Below are positions 41,696 to 50,213 of a DNA stretch of 64,000 nt, piece after piece. The position numbers were made by a program, and so were the translations under genes. The notes beneath the pieces were generated by a model. The model was not told the DNA's origin. It was given only the letters and a program-made list of their open reading frames with translations, and did no database searches. Every line of letters begins with the position of its first letter. Within the stretch, counting starts at the first letter, position 1. The stretch comes from Massilia sp. CFBP 13721 (GTDB taxonomy: Bacteria > Pseudomonadota > Gammaproteobacteria > Burkholderiales > Burkholderiaceae_D), in contig NZ_JACYUY010000010.1 of NCBI RefSeq assembly GCF_014842025.1, positions 115,233-179,232 on the forward strand, read 5' to 3'.

Positions 41696-43012
41696 ATGCG
41701 ACACACCACCACCACCGACCATAGTATCGAAGCGAGCGACCTGGCCAAGCTGCTGGGCGGCGCCGCTGCCGGCGCGCTGCTGATGTACATGCTCGACCCG
41801 GACCGCGGCAGCGCCCGCCGCACCACCTCGACCGCGGCATTGCGCAACGCGGGTTCGCGCACCGGCAGTGCGCTCGGCAATGCCTGGCACGGTATTGGCG
41901 AGCGCATCGGCACGGCCGCGCGCCAGGCCGGCGAGGTCGCCAGCGAAGTGCTCGAAGAAGCCGGCAAGACCGGCAGCAAGTATCTCGACGAGGCGACCAC
42001 CACCGCCGGCAAGTATCTCGACGACGCCGCTACCACCGCCGGCAAATACGCGGACAAAGCCGGCACCCGTGCCCGCAAATTTGCCGACGACGCCGGTGAC
42101 AGCGCAAACCGCGCCTTCGAAGCCACCCGGCCGAGCGCGGCCCGGCCGAACGGCGCTGTGCGCCGCACCTATGAAGACACAGTCGACGGCGCCTCGCGCC
42201 TGCTCGATTCGGCATCCTCGAGCGCCGGCGCTGCCGCCTCGCGCCTTGGCCGCCTCGCCAGCGACGCCGCCGACAGCGGCCTGAAAGCCCTGCACCTGGA
42301 CGATCGCAGCGACCTGTCGGCCCTGCTGCGCAACTCCGCCGTCGTCGGCGGCGGCCTGCTCGGCCTGATCGGGCTGTTCCGCCGCTCGCCACTGGGCGCC
42401 GCGGTCGGCCTGGCCGCCCTGGCGCTGGCCGCGCGCAGCAGCGGCAGCAGCGGCAGGGACAACAGCGGCAGCGCCCGCAGCGGCTCGGCATTGTCGAACC
42501 TGCTCGGCAGCGGCCGCGGCCGTGCCCGCCGCATCGACCTGGAAAAAACCATCCACATCGACGCTTCGCCGTCCGAGGTCTATGACATGTGGAACAACTA
42601 CGAAAACTTCCCGCGCTTCATGTCGCACGTGGTCGAGGTGCGCGACACCGGCCGCCGCCGTTCGCACTGGACCGTGCAGGGTCCGGCCGGCACCCAGTTC
42701 GAGTTCGATTCGGTGCTCACCGAGCAGAACAAGAACCGGCGCCTGGCCTGGCGTAGCGAGCCGGGTGCGCAGATCCCGAACTCCGGCTCGGTCGAATTCG
42801 AACCGCATCGCGGCGGCACCCGCGTTACCGTGCGCCTGTCCTACGCGCCGCCGGCCGGCGCCCTCGGCCATGCCGCCGCCTCGCTGTTCGGATCCGATCC
42901 GAAAGGCCAGATGGACGACGACCTGGCGCGCATGAAGCACTACATCGAGCGCGGTGCGATTCCGCACGATGCGGCCCGGCGCGACAAGTCGGGTAGCCGT
43001 TTCCTTCACTGA
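41696..43012 (+). CDS. SRPBCC (polyketide cyclase/dehydrase-like) protein with long Ala/Gly-rich N-terminus
   Basis: This is a 438-residue protein. The N-terminus has a glycine-rich hydrophobic segment (LLGGAAAGALLMYMLDPDRG, about 18-37). A low-complexity region rich in Ala, Gly, Thr and Ser follows (40-210; a KYLDEATTTAGKYLDDAATT repeat is visible), with a second hydrophobic stretch (about 225-250). A C-terminal START-like SRPBCC domain (about 280-420) begins IDLEKTIHIDASPSEVYDMW. The arrangement suggests membrane association with a lipid- or ligand-binding cup. A GAGAGGA ribosome-binding site precedes ATG 41696; 4 bp separate it from the next gene. Confidence 0.85.
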   Translation: MRHTTTTDHSIEASDLAKLLGGAAAGALLMYMLDPDRGSARRTTSTAALRNAGSRTGSALGNAWHGIGERIGTAARQAGEVASEVLEEAGKTGSKYLDEATTTAGKYLDDAATTAGKYADKAGTRARKFADDAGDSANRAFEATRPSAARPNGAVRRTYEDTVDGASRLLDSASSSAGAAASRLGRLASDAADSGLKALHLDDRSDLSALLRNSAVVGGGLLGLIGLFRRSPLGAAVGLAALALAARSSGSSGRDNSGSARSGSALSNLLGSGRGRARRIDLEKTIHIDASPSEVYDMWNNYENFPRFMSHVVEVRDTGRRRSHWTVQGPAGTQFEFDSVLTEQNKNRRLAWRSEPGAQIPNSGSVEFEPHRGGTRVTVRLSYAPPAGALGHAAASLFGSDPKGQMDDDLARMKHYIERGAIPHDAARRDKSGSRFLH

Positions 43013-43016
43013 TGCG

Positions 43017-44369
43017 ATGACGGCGGCGATCGACATCAGCGCGGCCGCGCTCGCGGCCGCCGCCCGCCCGCTCGACGGCGGGCCGGGCGACTACGACGCC
43101 CTGATGAAGCTCGTGGGCGACGCCCGCTTCGTGCTGCTCGGCGAAGCGACCCACGGCACCCACGAGTTTTACGAGGAACGGGCGCGCATCACCCAGCGCC
43201 TGATCCGTGAGAAGGGATTCACCGCGGTGGCGGTCGAGGCCGACTGGCCCGACGCCTACCGCGTCAACCGCTACGTGCGCGGTGAAGGCGGCGATGCCGA
43301 CGCCAACGCGGCCCTGTCCGGCTTCGAGCGATTTCCGGCCTGGATGTGGCGCAACACCGACGTCGTCAACTTCGTCAACTGGCTGCGTACGCATAACGCC
43401 GGCTTGGGTGACAAATCCAGTGCCGATCCGAAAGTCGGCTTCTACGGGCTCGACCTGTACAGCCTGTTCACCTCGGTGCGCGAAGTGCTGAACTACCTCG
43501 ACGCGGTCGACCCGGTCGGCGCGGAGGAAGCACGGCGCCGCTATGCCTGCTTCGACCACTACGACGAAGACAGCCAGCACTACGGCTACGCCACCGGCGT
43601 CGGCCTCTCCGAATCCTGCCAGCAAGGTGTGCTGACCCAGCTGCAGGAACTCCAGCAGCGCGCCTTCGATTACATGCAGGCCGACGGCGCCTCGAGCGAA
43701 GACGCGTTTTTCTATGCCCAGCAGAATGCCCGCCTGGTCAAGAATGCCGAAGAATACTACCGCACCATGTTCCGCGGCCGGGTCTCGTCCTGGAACCTGC
43801 GCGACAGCCACATGGCCGAAACCCTGGACGCCCTCACCCGCCACCTGTCCAAGGATGGCGAGCCGGCGAAGATCGTCGTCTGGGCGCACAACTCGCACCT
43901 GGGCGATGCCCGCGCCACCTATATGGGCGGATTGGGCGAATGGAACGTCGGCGAGTTGGCGCGCAAGGCCTACTCGGGCCAGACCTGCCTGATCGGCTTT
44001 TCTACCTACGATGGCCACGTGACGGCGGCCTCGGAGTGGGATGGCCCGGCCGAGCGCAAGCGGGTGCGCCCCGGCATGCCCGGCAGCTACGAGGAATTGC
44101 TGCACCATGTCGGCCTGCCGCGCTTCTACCTGAACCTGCGCGACGAAGGCGCGGTGCGCCGCACCCTGCTCGAGCGCCGCCTCGAGCGCGCCATCGGCGT
44201 GCTGTACCTGCCGCGCACCGAACGGCAAAGCCATTATTTCAATGCCCAGATGGCCGAACAATTCGACGCCATCATCCACATCGACCGCACCGAAGGGCTG
44301 ACGCCGCTCGACGCGACGAGCGGCTGGCATTCGGGCGAACCGCCGGAGACCTATCCAGAGGGGATGTAG
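43017..44369 (+). CDS. Erythromycin-esterase family protein
   Basis: This 450-residue product belongs to the Ere/succinoglycan-biosynthesis-like esterase family. LLGEATHGTHEFYEERARIT near the N-terminus holds the conserved His and Glu; VEADWPDAYRVNRYVRG and VVWAHNSHLGDAR (about residue 290) supply further active-site residues. Housekeeping members of this family are not known macrolide-resistance genes, and the stress-cluster setting argues for another ester or phosphoester substrate. It starts 4 bp after the SRPBCC gene. Confidence 0.9.
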   Translation: MTAAIDISAAALAAAARPLDGGPGDYDALMKLVGDARFVLLGEATHGTHEFYEERARITQRLIREKGFTAVAVEADWPDAYRVNRYVRGEGGDADANAALSGFERFPAWMWRNTDVVNFVNWLRTHNAGLGDKSSADPKVGFYGLDLYSLFTSVREVLNYLDAVDPVGAEEARRRYACFDHYDEDSQHYGYATGVGLSESCQQGVLTQLQELQQRAFDYMQADGASSEDAFFYAQQNARLVKNAEEYYRTMFRGRVSSWNLRDSHMAETLDALTRHLSKDGEPAKIVVWAHNSHLGDARATYMGGLGEWNVGELARKAYSGQTCLIGFSTYDGHVTAASEWDGPAERKRVRPGMPGSYEELLHHVGLPRFYLNLRDEGAVRRTLLERRLERAIGVLYLPRTERQSHYFNAQMAEQFDAIIHIDRTEGLTPLDATSGWHSGEPPETYPEGM

Positions 44370-44380
44370 ACACATCGCGA

Positions 44381-44411
44381 TCGTATGCAGGCCCGGCGTG
44401 CCCGCATACGA
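44381..44411. terminator. Hairpin between convergent genes
   Basis: TCGTATGC and GCATACGA form a perfect 8-bp stem around a 15-base loop that can pair further (GGC/GCC). It lacks a T-run. It sits in the 45-bp gap between the esterase and the zinc-ribbon gene ends. Confidence 0.45.
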
Positions 44412-44414
44412 CAA

Positions 44415-45071
44415 TCACGTCCCCGGCTGGCGCTGCCCACACTCGGTACAAAACTTCGTTCCCGGCTGCAGCGCCGTCGCACACCCGCCGCACTGCACCT
44501 GCTGCGCCATCCGGTAGCCGCACTGCGGACAGAATTTCGCGCCATGCGTCTCGGCCCGGCACTGCGGGCAGACCAGTTGCATGTCCGCGCGCACGTCGTG
44601 GCCGGCGCCGCGCGCCTGGCCTTCCGCATTGGCCCGTTCCGATGCGCCCTGCACCTCGCCGCGTGCCCGTGCCTGCGTTATCGCCACCTTGACGTTCGGC
44701 GCGCAGTTGAAGCACAGGCCGTTGGCGTGGTCGAAGCACGGCGTGCAGACATAGTGATGGCAATTGCCGCAGCGGTTGAAGTGCGCCTTGCCGGCAGCCA
44801 CCGCCTCGGTGAATGCCTCGTCGCGCGCCGTGTGCCAGCCGGCCTGGGCCATGCCCGTCAACACGCTGCTGGCGTTGCCGAGCAGGCCGCCGAACATGCT
44901 GGCGCCCTTTTGCAGCCAGCCCGAGGCCTGGCCACTGCGGTAGGGCTTGTAATGCGTACGCCAGCGGTCGCTGCAGCGCTGGCAATAGAATTCGAACTGG
45001 AAGCCGGCGTCCACGCCCGACTGGTTGCTCAAGTCACGGTAATTGTTTGCAAACTGCATTTCGGCTGACAT
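44415..45071 (-). CDS. Multi-zinc-ribbon protein
   Basis: This 218-residue protein has several Cys-pair knuckles: CQRCSDRW near residue 30, CGNCHHYVCTPCF and CFNC in the middle, and two C-terminal double zinc ribbons, CPQCRAETHGAKFCPQCG and CGGCATALQPGTKFCTECG. A glycine-rich, weakly hydrophobic stretch lies at about 48-75. Function is unknown; zinc-ribbon proteins of this type often travel with membrane-remodelling or phage-shock-type proteins, but none is adjacent. ATG 45071 with an AGGTG element is preferred to GTG 45077. Confidence 0.8.
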   Translation of the reverse strand: MSAEMQFANNYRDLSNQSGVDAGFQFEFYCQRCSDRWRTHYKPYRSGQASGWLQKGASMFGGLLGNASSVLTGMAQAGWHTARDEAFTEAVAAGKAHFNRCGNCHHYVCTPCFDHANGLCFNCAPNVKVAITQARARGEVQGASERANAEGQARGAGHDVRADMQLVCPQCRAETHGAKFCPQCGYRMAQQVQCGGCATALQPGTKFCTECGQRQPGT

Positions 45072-45077
45072 GGGCAC

Positions 45078-45642
45078 CTGTGTCTGTCATTGCAATGCGC
45101 CGATTATATAGCGTTATCAAAAACTTACCATAACGGTCGAAGGGCAGATTGCAATGCGTCGCAAGGACGCGACGCGTCCGTCTTGCAGGCTGGGCCGGGC
45201 GGCGAACCGCTGATGTGGCATTCCAATCAAGTCAGCCTTCGTTTCGAGAACGATGTCCAGACCCGTAAGGTGGGCGGCTCCACCTTCACAGTTTGCGGGC
45301 CAGAAACCTTGCGCCGCCCACGCGTTCAACCGGCCAGTGATTCGTCGCGACGTTTCAGCGGGTGGTTGAACGCGTGGGCGGCATCCAGTCGGCAGGAAAT
45401 CACGTGCCCAGCTATAGCCGCCCACCTTACGGGCCCAAGCATTCTTTCTTGAAAAATTCGGCTTGACTGACTGACATTAGGCCACTGGCTTCGATGGCTC
45501 CGAAAGCTGCGGGTGCGCGGTACAGTTGCATCGCTCTCTCAAGCAGCAACAATTCGCCAACAATAAACTTTTCTTCAACCACACTTTTCCTGCCCGCCTT
45601 TTGCTACGATGCCGAAGTTCAAAATCAGGCAAGGAAAAGTCG
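45078..45642. other. Intergenic region with one REPIN
   Basis: This 565-bp gap holds a REPIN at 45265-45430 and otherwise no gene I can support. The last 60 bp upstream of the oxidoreductase gene are AT-rich and probably contain its promoter. Confidence 0.6.
45265..45430. repeat. REPIN with variant head (GTAAGG)
   Basis: The outer arms are CCCGTAAGGTGGGCGGCT and its complement AGCCGCCCACCTTACGGG. The internal arms GTTCAACCGGCC and GGTTGAACGCG show it is a symmetric pair. The changed head (GTAAG for GTAGG) is matched at the other end. Confidence 0.8.
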
Positions 45643-46122
45643 ATGGGTAAGTACACGCTGAACATCAACGGCAAGCCGCGGCAGGTCGATGTCGATGCCG
45701 ACACCCCGCTGCTGTGGGCGCTGCGCGATTCGCTCGGACTGGTCGGGGCCAAATATGGTTGCGGCCTGGGCCAGTGCGGCGCCTGCACGGTACACCTCAA
45801 TGGCGCGCCGACGCGTTCCTGCCTGCTGCCGGTGTCGAGCATCGGCAAGGCCAGGATCACGACGATCGAAGGCTTGCACAAGGAGCACCAGCATCCCCTG
45901 CAACTTGCCTGGCAAGAACTCGACGTGCCCCAGTGCGGTTACTGCCAGTCGGGCCAGATCATGAGCGCCTGCGCCTTGCTCAAAGCCCATCCGAAACCAA
46001 CCGACGCCCAGATCGACGACGCGATGGCGGGCAACCTGTGCCGCTGCGCCACCTATACGCGCATCCGCGCCGGCATCCACCGCGCCGCCGAGATCGCCGC
46101 GACCACGAAAGGCAAGGCATGA
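45643..46122 (+). CDS. (2Fe-2S) subunit of a molybdenum hydroxylase (IorA-like)
   Basis: This 159-residue iron-sulfur subunit of a xanthine-dehydrogenase-family enzyme resembles isoquinoline 1-oxidoreductase alpha. An N-terminal plant-type ferredoxin domain has [15 protein letters not shown], and the C-terminal all-helical cluster domain has [13 protein letters not shown] and [14 protein letters not shown] 45643 follows an AAGGAAAA element and gives the normal family start [13 protein letters not shown]. The stop overlaps the next ATG (ATGA). Confidence 0.92.
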   Translation: MGKYTLNINGKPRQVDVDADTPLLWALRDSLGLVGAKYGCGLGQCGACTVHLNGAPTRSCLLPVSSIGKARITTIEGLHKEHQHPLQLAWQELDVPQCGYCQSGQIMSACALLKAHPKPTDAQIDDAMAGNLCRCATYTRIRAGIHRAAEIAATTKGKA

Positions 46123-48368
46123 ACGCGCCGCGCTCCGCTGCCCGTCGCGGCTTCCTGAAAGCCGGCGCGGCCGGCGCCCTCGTCATCGGCATGGGACCGG
46201 GCGGCGTGCTGGCGGCGCAAAACGTCGCCGCTGCCGCTAATAACGCCAACCCGGCTGACAACGCTTTTTCCCCGAGCGTCTTCATTCGCATCGGCCGCGA
46301 CGGCGTCGTCACGCTGGTATCGAAACAGCCGGAAATCGGCCAGGGCATCAAGACCTCGCTGCCGATGGTCATCGCTGAAGAGCTCGAAATCGATTGGAAA
46401 GACGTGCGCATCGTCCAGGGCGACCTGAACCCGGCCTACGGCAGCCAGGGCGCGGGCGGATCGACCTCGACCCCGACCAACTACAACGATTTTCACCGCC
46501 TTGGCGCCACTGCGCGCACCATATTGGTGCAGGCAGCGGCCCAGACCTGGGGTGTGCCGGCCACCGAATGCCGCGCCGCCCGCGGCGCCGTGCTCCACAC
46601 GCCAAGCGGCCGCAAGCTCAGCTATGGCGCACTGGTCCCGGCCGCGGCGAAGCTGCCGCTGCCCGAGGCGGCGCAGGTGCAGTTGAAAGACCCGGGCACC
46701 TACACCCTGCTGGGCACGCGCATCGGCGGCGTCGACAACGGCGCCATCGTCAGCGGCAAGCCGCTGTTCGGCATCGACGTCCAGTTGCCCGGCATGCTGT
46801 ACGCGGTGTATGCCAAGTGCCCGGTATTCGGCGGCAAGCCGGTGAGCGCCAACCTGGCCGCCGTCAAGGCCATGCCGGGCGTGAAAGATGCCTTCATCAT
46901 CGAAGGCACCGCCAACCTGAACGGGCTGCGTCCGGGCGTGGCGATCGTCGCCACCTCGACCTGGGCCGCGTTCAAGGCGCGCCGCGCGCTGGAAGTCAAA
47001 TGGGACGAAGGCGTCGGCGCCGGCCACAGCTGGGCCGATTTTGCCGCGCAAGCGAAGGCGGCCGCCGGCAAAGCGGGCACGACGGTCTTGCGCCAGGACG
47101 GCGACGTGCACGCCGCGTTTGCCGGCGCCGCGAAAACAGTGGAAGCGAGCTACACCTACCCCTTCATCTCGCACGCCAGCATGGAGCCGCAGAACTGCAC
47201 CGCCTGGTTCAAGCCGGCCGAGGGCACGCTGGAACTGTGGGCGCCGACCCAGAACCCGGGCGCCGGCCAGGCCCTGGTGACCTCGACCTTCGGCATCCCC
47301 AAGGAAAAAATCGTCCTGCACATCATCCGCAGCGGCGGCGGTTTCGGGCGGCGCCTGTCGTCCGACTTCATCGTCGAGGCCACCGCCATTGCGCAAAAAG
47401 TCGGCGCGCCGGTGAAACTGACCTGGACCCGCGAAGACGATGTGCAGCACGACCATTTCCGCCCGGGCGGCTTCCACCACCTGCGCGGCGGCGTCGATGC
47501 GAACGGCAAGCTGGTCGGCTGGCACAACCATTTCGTTACCTTCGCCAACCGCGTCGAGCGCGACGGCAAAAGCATCCTGCAGCCGGGCAGCGGCGGCAGC
47601 CTGTCCGGCGACGAATTCCCGGGCCGCTGGCTGGCCAACTGCCTGCTGGAACAGACCGCGCTCGAATGCCGGATCCCGATGGGACCCTGGCGCGCGCCCG
47701 GCAGCGCCGTGTTTTCCTGGGTCTTCCACAGCTTCATCGACGAACTGGCCCATGCCGGCGGGCGCGATCCAGTCGAATTCCGCATGGAACTGCTGGGCAC
47801 AAAAGACATCGTCCCGGGCAGCGGCGAACGGGGCCAGCCCTACAGCGTCGCGCGCATGCGCAACGTGCTGCGCGAAGTGGCCGAGAAGTCCGGCTGGGGC
47901 ACCCGGAAATTCGCGCGCGGCCAGGGTGCCGGCGTGGCCTTCCACTTCAGCCACCGCGGTTATGTGGCGGAAGTGGCCGAGGTGACGGTGTCGAAATCGG
48001 GCGAGCTGAAGGTCGACCGCGTGGTCGTGGTGACCGACATCGGCGCCCAGATCGTCAACCTGTCCGGCGCCGAGAACCAGGTGCAGGGCTCGGTAATCGA
48101 TGGCCTGTCGACGCTGATGCATCCGGAACTGAACATCGAAGGCGGCCGCGTCGTGCAAAGCAACTTCCACGACTACAAGCTGCTGCGCATGCCGGAGACG
48201 CCGACCAAAATCGAGATGCACTTCCTGAAAACCGACTACCCGGTTACCGGCCTGGGCGAACCGGTGCTGCCGCCGCTCGCCCCGGCCGTCTGCAACGCCA
48301 TCTTTGCCGCCACCGGCAAGCGGGTGCGCGAGCTACCGCTCAGTAAGACGGACCTCAGCTGGAGCTGA
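46119..48368 (+). CDS. Molybdopterin-binding subunit of a molybdenum hydroxylase (IorB-like)
   Basis: This 749-residue catalytic subunit hydroxylates an aldehyde or N-heterocycle. A twin-arginine signal (ARRGFLKAG) with a hydrophobic stretch suggests export of the folded complex to the periplasm. Molybdopterin-binding blocks include [33 protein letters not shown] and [12 protein letters not shown]. The C-terminal [19 protein letters not shown] carries the catalytic Glu (GLGEP). The FAD subunit is absent, as in IorAB types that donate to cytochromes. Substrate unknown. Confidence 0.92.
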   Translation: MNAPRSAARRGFLKAGAAGALVIGMGPGGVLAAQNVAAAANNANPADNAFSPSVFIRIGRDGVVTLVSKQPEIGQGIKTSLPMVIAEELEIDWKDVRIVQGDLNPAYGSQGAGGSTSTPTNYNDFHRLGATARTILVQAAAQTWGVPATECRAARGAVLHTPSGRKLSYGALVPAAAKLPLPEAAQVQLKDPGTYTLLGTRIGGVDNGAIVSGKPLFGIDVQLPGMLYAVYAKCPVFGGKPVSANLAAVKAMPGVKDAFIIEGTANLNGLRPGVAIVATSTWAAFKARRALEVKWDEGVGAGHSWADFAAQAKAAAGKAGTTVLRQDGDVHAAFAGAAKTVEASYTYPFISHASMEPQNCTAWFKPAEGTLELWAPTQNPGAGQALVTSTFGIPKEKIVLHIIRSGGGFGRRLSSDFIVEATAIAQKVGAPVKLTWTREDDVQHDHFRPGGFHHLRGGVDANGKLVGWHNHFVTFANRVERDGKSILQPGSGGSLSGDEFPGRWLANCLLEQTALECRIPMGPWRAPGSAVFSWVFHSFIDELAHAGGRDPVEFRMELLGTKDIVPGSGERGQPYSVARMRNVLREVAEKSGWGTRKFARGQGAGVAFHFSHRGYVAEVAEVTVSKSGELKVDRVVVVTDIGAQIVNLSGAENQVQGSVIDGLSTLMHPELNIEGGRVVQSNFHDYKLLRMPETPTKIEMHFLKTDYPVTGLGEPVLPPLAPAVCNAIFAATGKRVRELPLSKTDLSWS

Positions 48369-48395
48369 ACTTAGGCACGCAGGCCCGCTGCTTCA

Positions 48396-48499
48396 GGCGC
48401 GCCTGAGACGGCCCTCAGGGCAAGGCGCACCGTCGAAGACAGTACGAATGTACGGCGAGACGGTGCAACGCAGCCATGAGGGGTCGTATCAGGCGCGCC
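48396..48499. repeat. 104-bp nested palindrome between convergent genes
   Basis: Perfect 11-bp outer arms GGCGCGCCTGA/TCAGGCGCGCC (48396-48406, 48489-48499) enclose an imperfect CCTCA/TGAGG pair, a perfect GCACCGTC/GACGGTGC pair and an inner GTAC-GAAT-GTAC hairpin. It differs in design from the REPINs. Its right arm encodes the last three codons and stop of the next gene. It may be a bidirectional terminator or another class of mobile palindrome. Confidence 0.8.
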
Positions 48500-48815
48500 G
48501 GGCGGGGTCGGTATCGATGCCGCCGTGATATTCGAGGATGGCTGTCGCCCGTTCCAGCTGCGCCGCGTCGGCAACCGTCACCGTCATCATGCACAGGTCG
48601 CCGCGCTGGGCCGGTTTGTAGACGTCCTCGTAATCGGTGCCGCCCTTGACCGCCGGCGAATCGCCGACGTAGAAATGGCTCTCGGCAGGGCCGGCTTCGT
48701 CGGTGGTGACGTTGACGTCGATGCCGTCGGCGTTGAATCCTTCGGCCAGTAATCCCTTGCGCGCCGCGTCGGCGGCTTCGAAATTGGGCAGCATGCGTAC
48801 GATCTGGTGGTTCAT
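48489..48815 (-). CDS. Hypothetical small protein, stress-like
   Basis: This 108-residue protein (start MNHQIVRMLPNFEAADAA) is soluble. It has an alpha/beta ferredoxin-like pattern: helix, strand GIDVNVTTDE, strand CMMTVTVADAAQLERATAIL, and an HGGIDTDPARRA tail. It resembles short proteins annotated as general stress or DUF-type with no known function. A GGAG element precedes ATG 48815. Confidence 0.7.
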   Translation of the reverse strand: MNHQIVRMLPNFEAADAARKGLLAEGFNADGIDVNVTTDEAGPAESHFYVGDSPAVKGGTDYEDVYKPAQRGDLCMMTVTVADAAQLERATAILEYHGGIDTDPARRA

Positions 48816-49058
48816 GGTCGCTCCATTGTTGCAGTAATGACTACCGTACCAGAATCCCCCGCCCCGCGGCGCTCGCTCGCAGCGGTGCGTCCGCCTGCTT
48901 CTTCGCTTGCCCTTCCAACACCCCTGAAACGGAACATGCGAATTGCATCCATTCGCGCTCTCCCCTGCGCAAATTTTTAGTACAATCAGGAAACGTTGTG
49001 GCGTGCGGGATCCCAGCGGAGACACAGTGTTACTTTTTTACCCATACCGAATAATAAG

Positions 49059-50213
49059 ATGAAGATTTCACGCCGCAGCGCCGCCTCTCGCCCCCTTGCC
49101 ACGACCGCCATGCATGGCCGCGTCGAAGCCTTCCGCAACGCGGGCACGGGCATCATCGACTTCTCGATCGCCATCTCGCACTTCAGCCCGCCCGCCGCGG
49201 TGCGCGACGCCGTCACCCGCGCGCTGCAGGACGAGCGCACCATGCCCTACACCGGCGTCGCCGGCGCGCTCGACGTGCGCCGCAGCTTGTGCGACAAGCT
49301 GGCGCGCGAAAACGGCGTCCACGCCGACGCCGGCGAGATCATCGTCACCAACGGCGCCAAGCAGGCGCTGTACGAAGCGCTGTACACGATGCTCGACCCC
49401 GGCGACACCGTCCTGATCTTCAAGCCGCACTGGCCGGCGTATGTCGCCACCTGCAAGCTGCTGCGCCTGACCCCCATCCTGGTCGACCTGCCCGACACCG
49501 TCACGCCCGCGTTCCTGGAAGCCTGCCCGCAGGCCGACCTGGTCATCATCAACAACCCGCACAACCCGACCGGCAAGGTGTACACGAAGGAAGAACTCGG
49601 CCACCTGTGCGCCTGGATGCACGCTACCTCCGCCCAGGTGATCATCGACGAAAGCTACGAACACCTCAGCTTCGGCCCCGCGCACACCAGCCTCGCCACC
49701 CTGTGCGACTGGCGCGCGCTCGGCGCCGTGACCATTTACTCGGCCTCGCAAAGCTATGCGATGATGGGCTGGCGCCTCGGCTTCGCGCTGGCTCCGGCGC
49801 AGATCGCCGAGGCGATGCAGACGCTGCAGGGACCGATCACGGCGGCCGCCTCGCACCTGGCGCAGGTGGCCACCGTCGCCGCCTTCGCGTCCGGCCCGCA
49901 GCGGCACATGGTCGACGAATACCGCGCGCGCCGCGACGCCGTGCTGCGCCACGTGCGCGACGTGCCGTGGCTCACGATGCATTGTCCGGATTCCGGTCCT
50001 TACCTGTGGGGCGACGTGCGCGCCCTGACGATGGAGACCGAAGCGTTTGCCGAAGCGCTGCTGGACGAGGAAGGCGTGGCCATCATGCCGGGCGACGCGC
50101 TCGGGGTGCCCGGCTTCATCCGTATCGGCTACATTTGCGACGACACCGACACGCTGATGGAAGGCGTGGGGCGCCTGGTGGCCTTTGGCGACCGGATGGC
50201 GGCGCAGCGATGA
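49059..50213 (+). CDS. Fold-type I aminotransferase homologue lacking the PLP lysine
   Basis: This is a 384-residue class I/II aminotransferase-like protein (start MKISRRSAASR; an upstream frame and a start at 49110 are alternatives). The fold signatures are intact: ITNGAKQALYEA-type helix, NNPHNPTGKVYTKEEL, VIIDESYEHL, and a C-terminal GFIRIGY with the carboxylate-binding Arg. But the segment that should read S-[FV]-S-K-x-Y-A-M-T-G-W-R reads SASQSYAMMGWR: the Schiff-base lysine is Gln (codon CAA at 49749-49751, residue 231). It cannot do normal transamination unless another Lys substitutes. The stop overlaps the next gene's ATG, a sensor kinase, so a sensing or regulatory role is possible. 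Confidence 0.9.
   Translation: MKISRRSAASRPLATTAMHGRVEAFRNAGTGIIDFSIAISHFSPPAAVRDAVTRALQDERTMPYTGVAGALDVRRSLCDKLARENGVHADAGEIIVTNGAKQALYEALYTMLDPGDTVLIFKPHWPAYVATCKLLRLTPILVDLPDTVTPAFLEACPQADLVIINNPHNPTGKVYTKEELGHLCAWMHATSAQVIIDESYEHLSFGPAHTSLATLCDWRALGAVTIYSASQSYAMMGWRLGFALAPAQIAEAMQTLQGPITAAASHLAQVATVAAFASGPQRHMVDEYRARRDAVLRHVRDVPWLTMHCPDSGPYLWGDVRALTMETEAFAEALLDEEGVAIMPGDALGVPGFIRIGYICDDTDTLMEGVGRLVAFGDRMAAQR

Noticed and set aside
43017-44369. Macrolide-resistance esterase
   Set aside because: The family is broad and this gene sits in a chromosomal heat-shock-like cluster with no mobile element; resistance is not supported.
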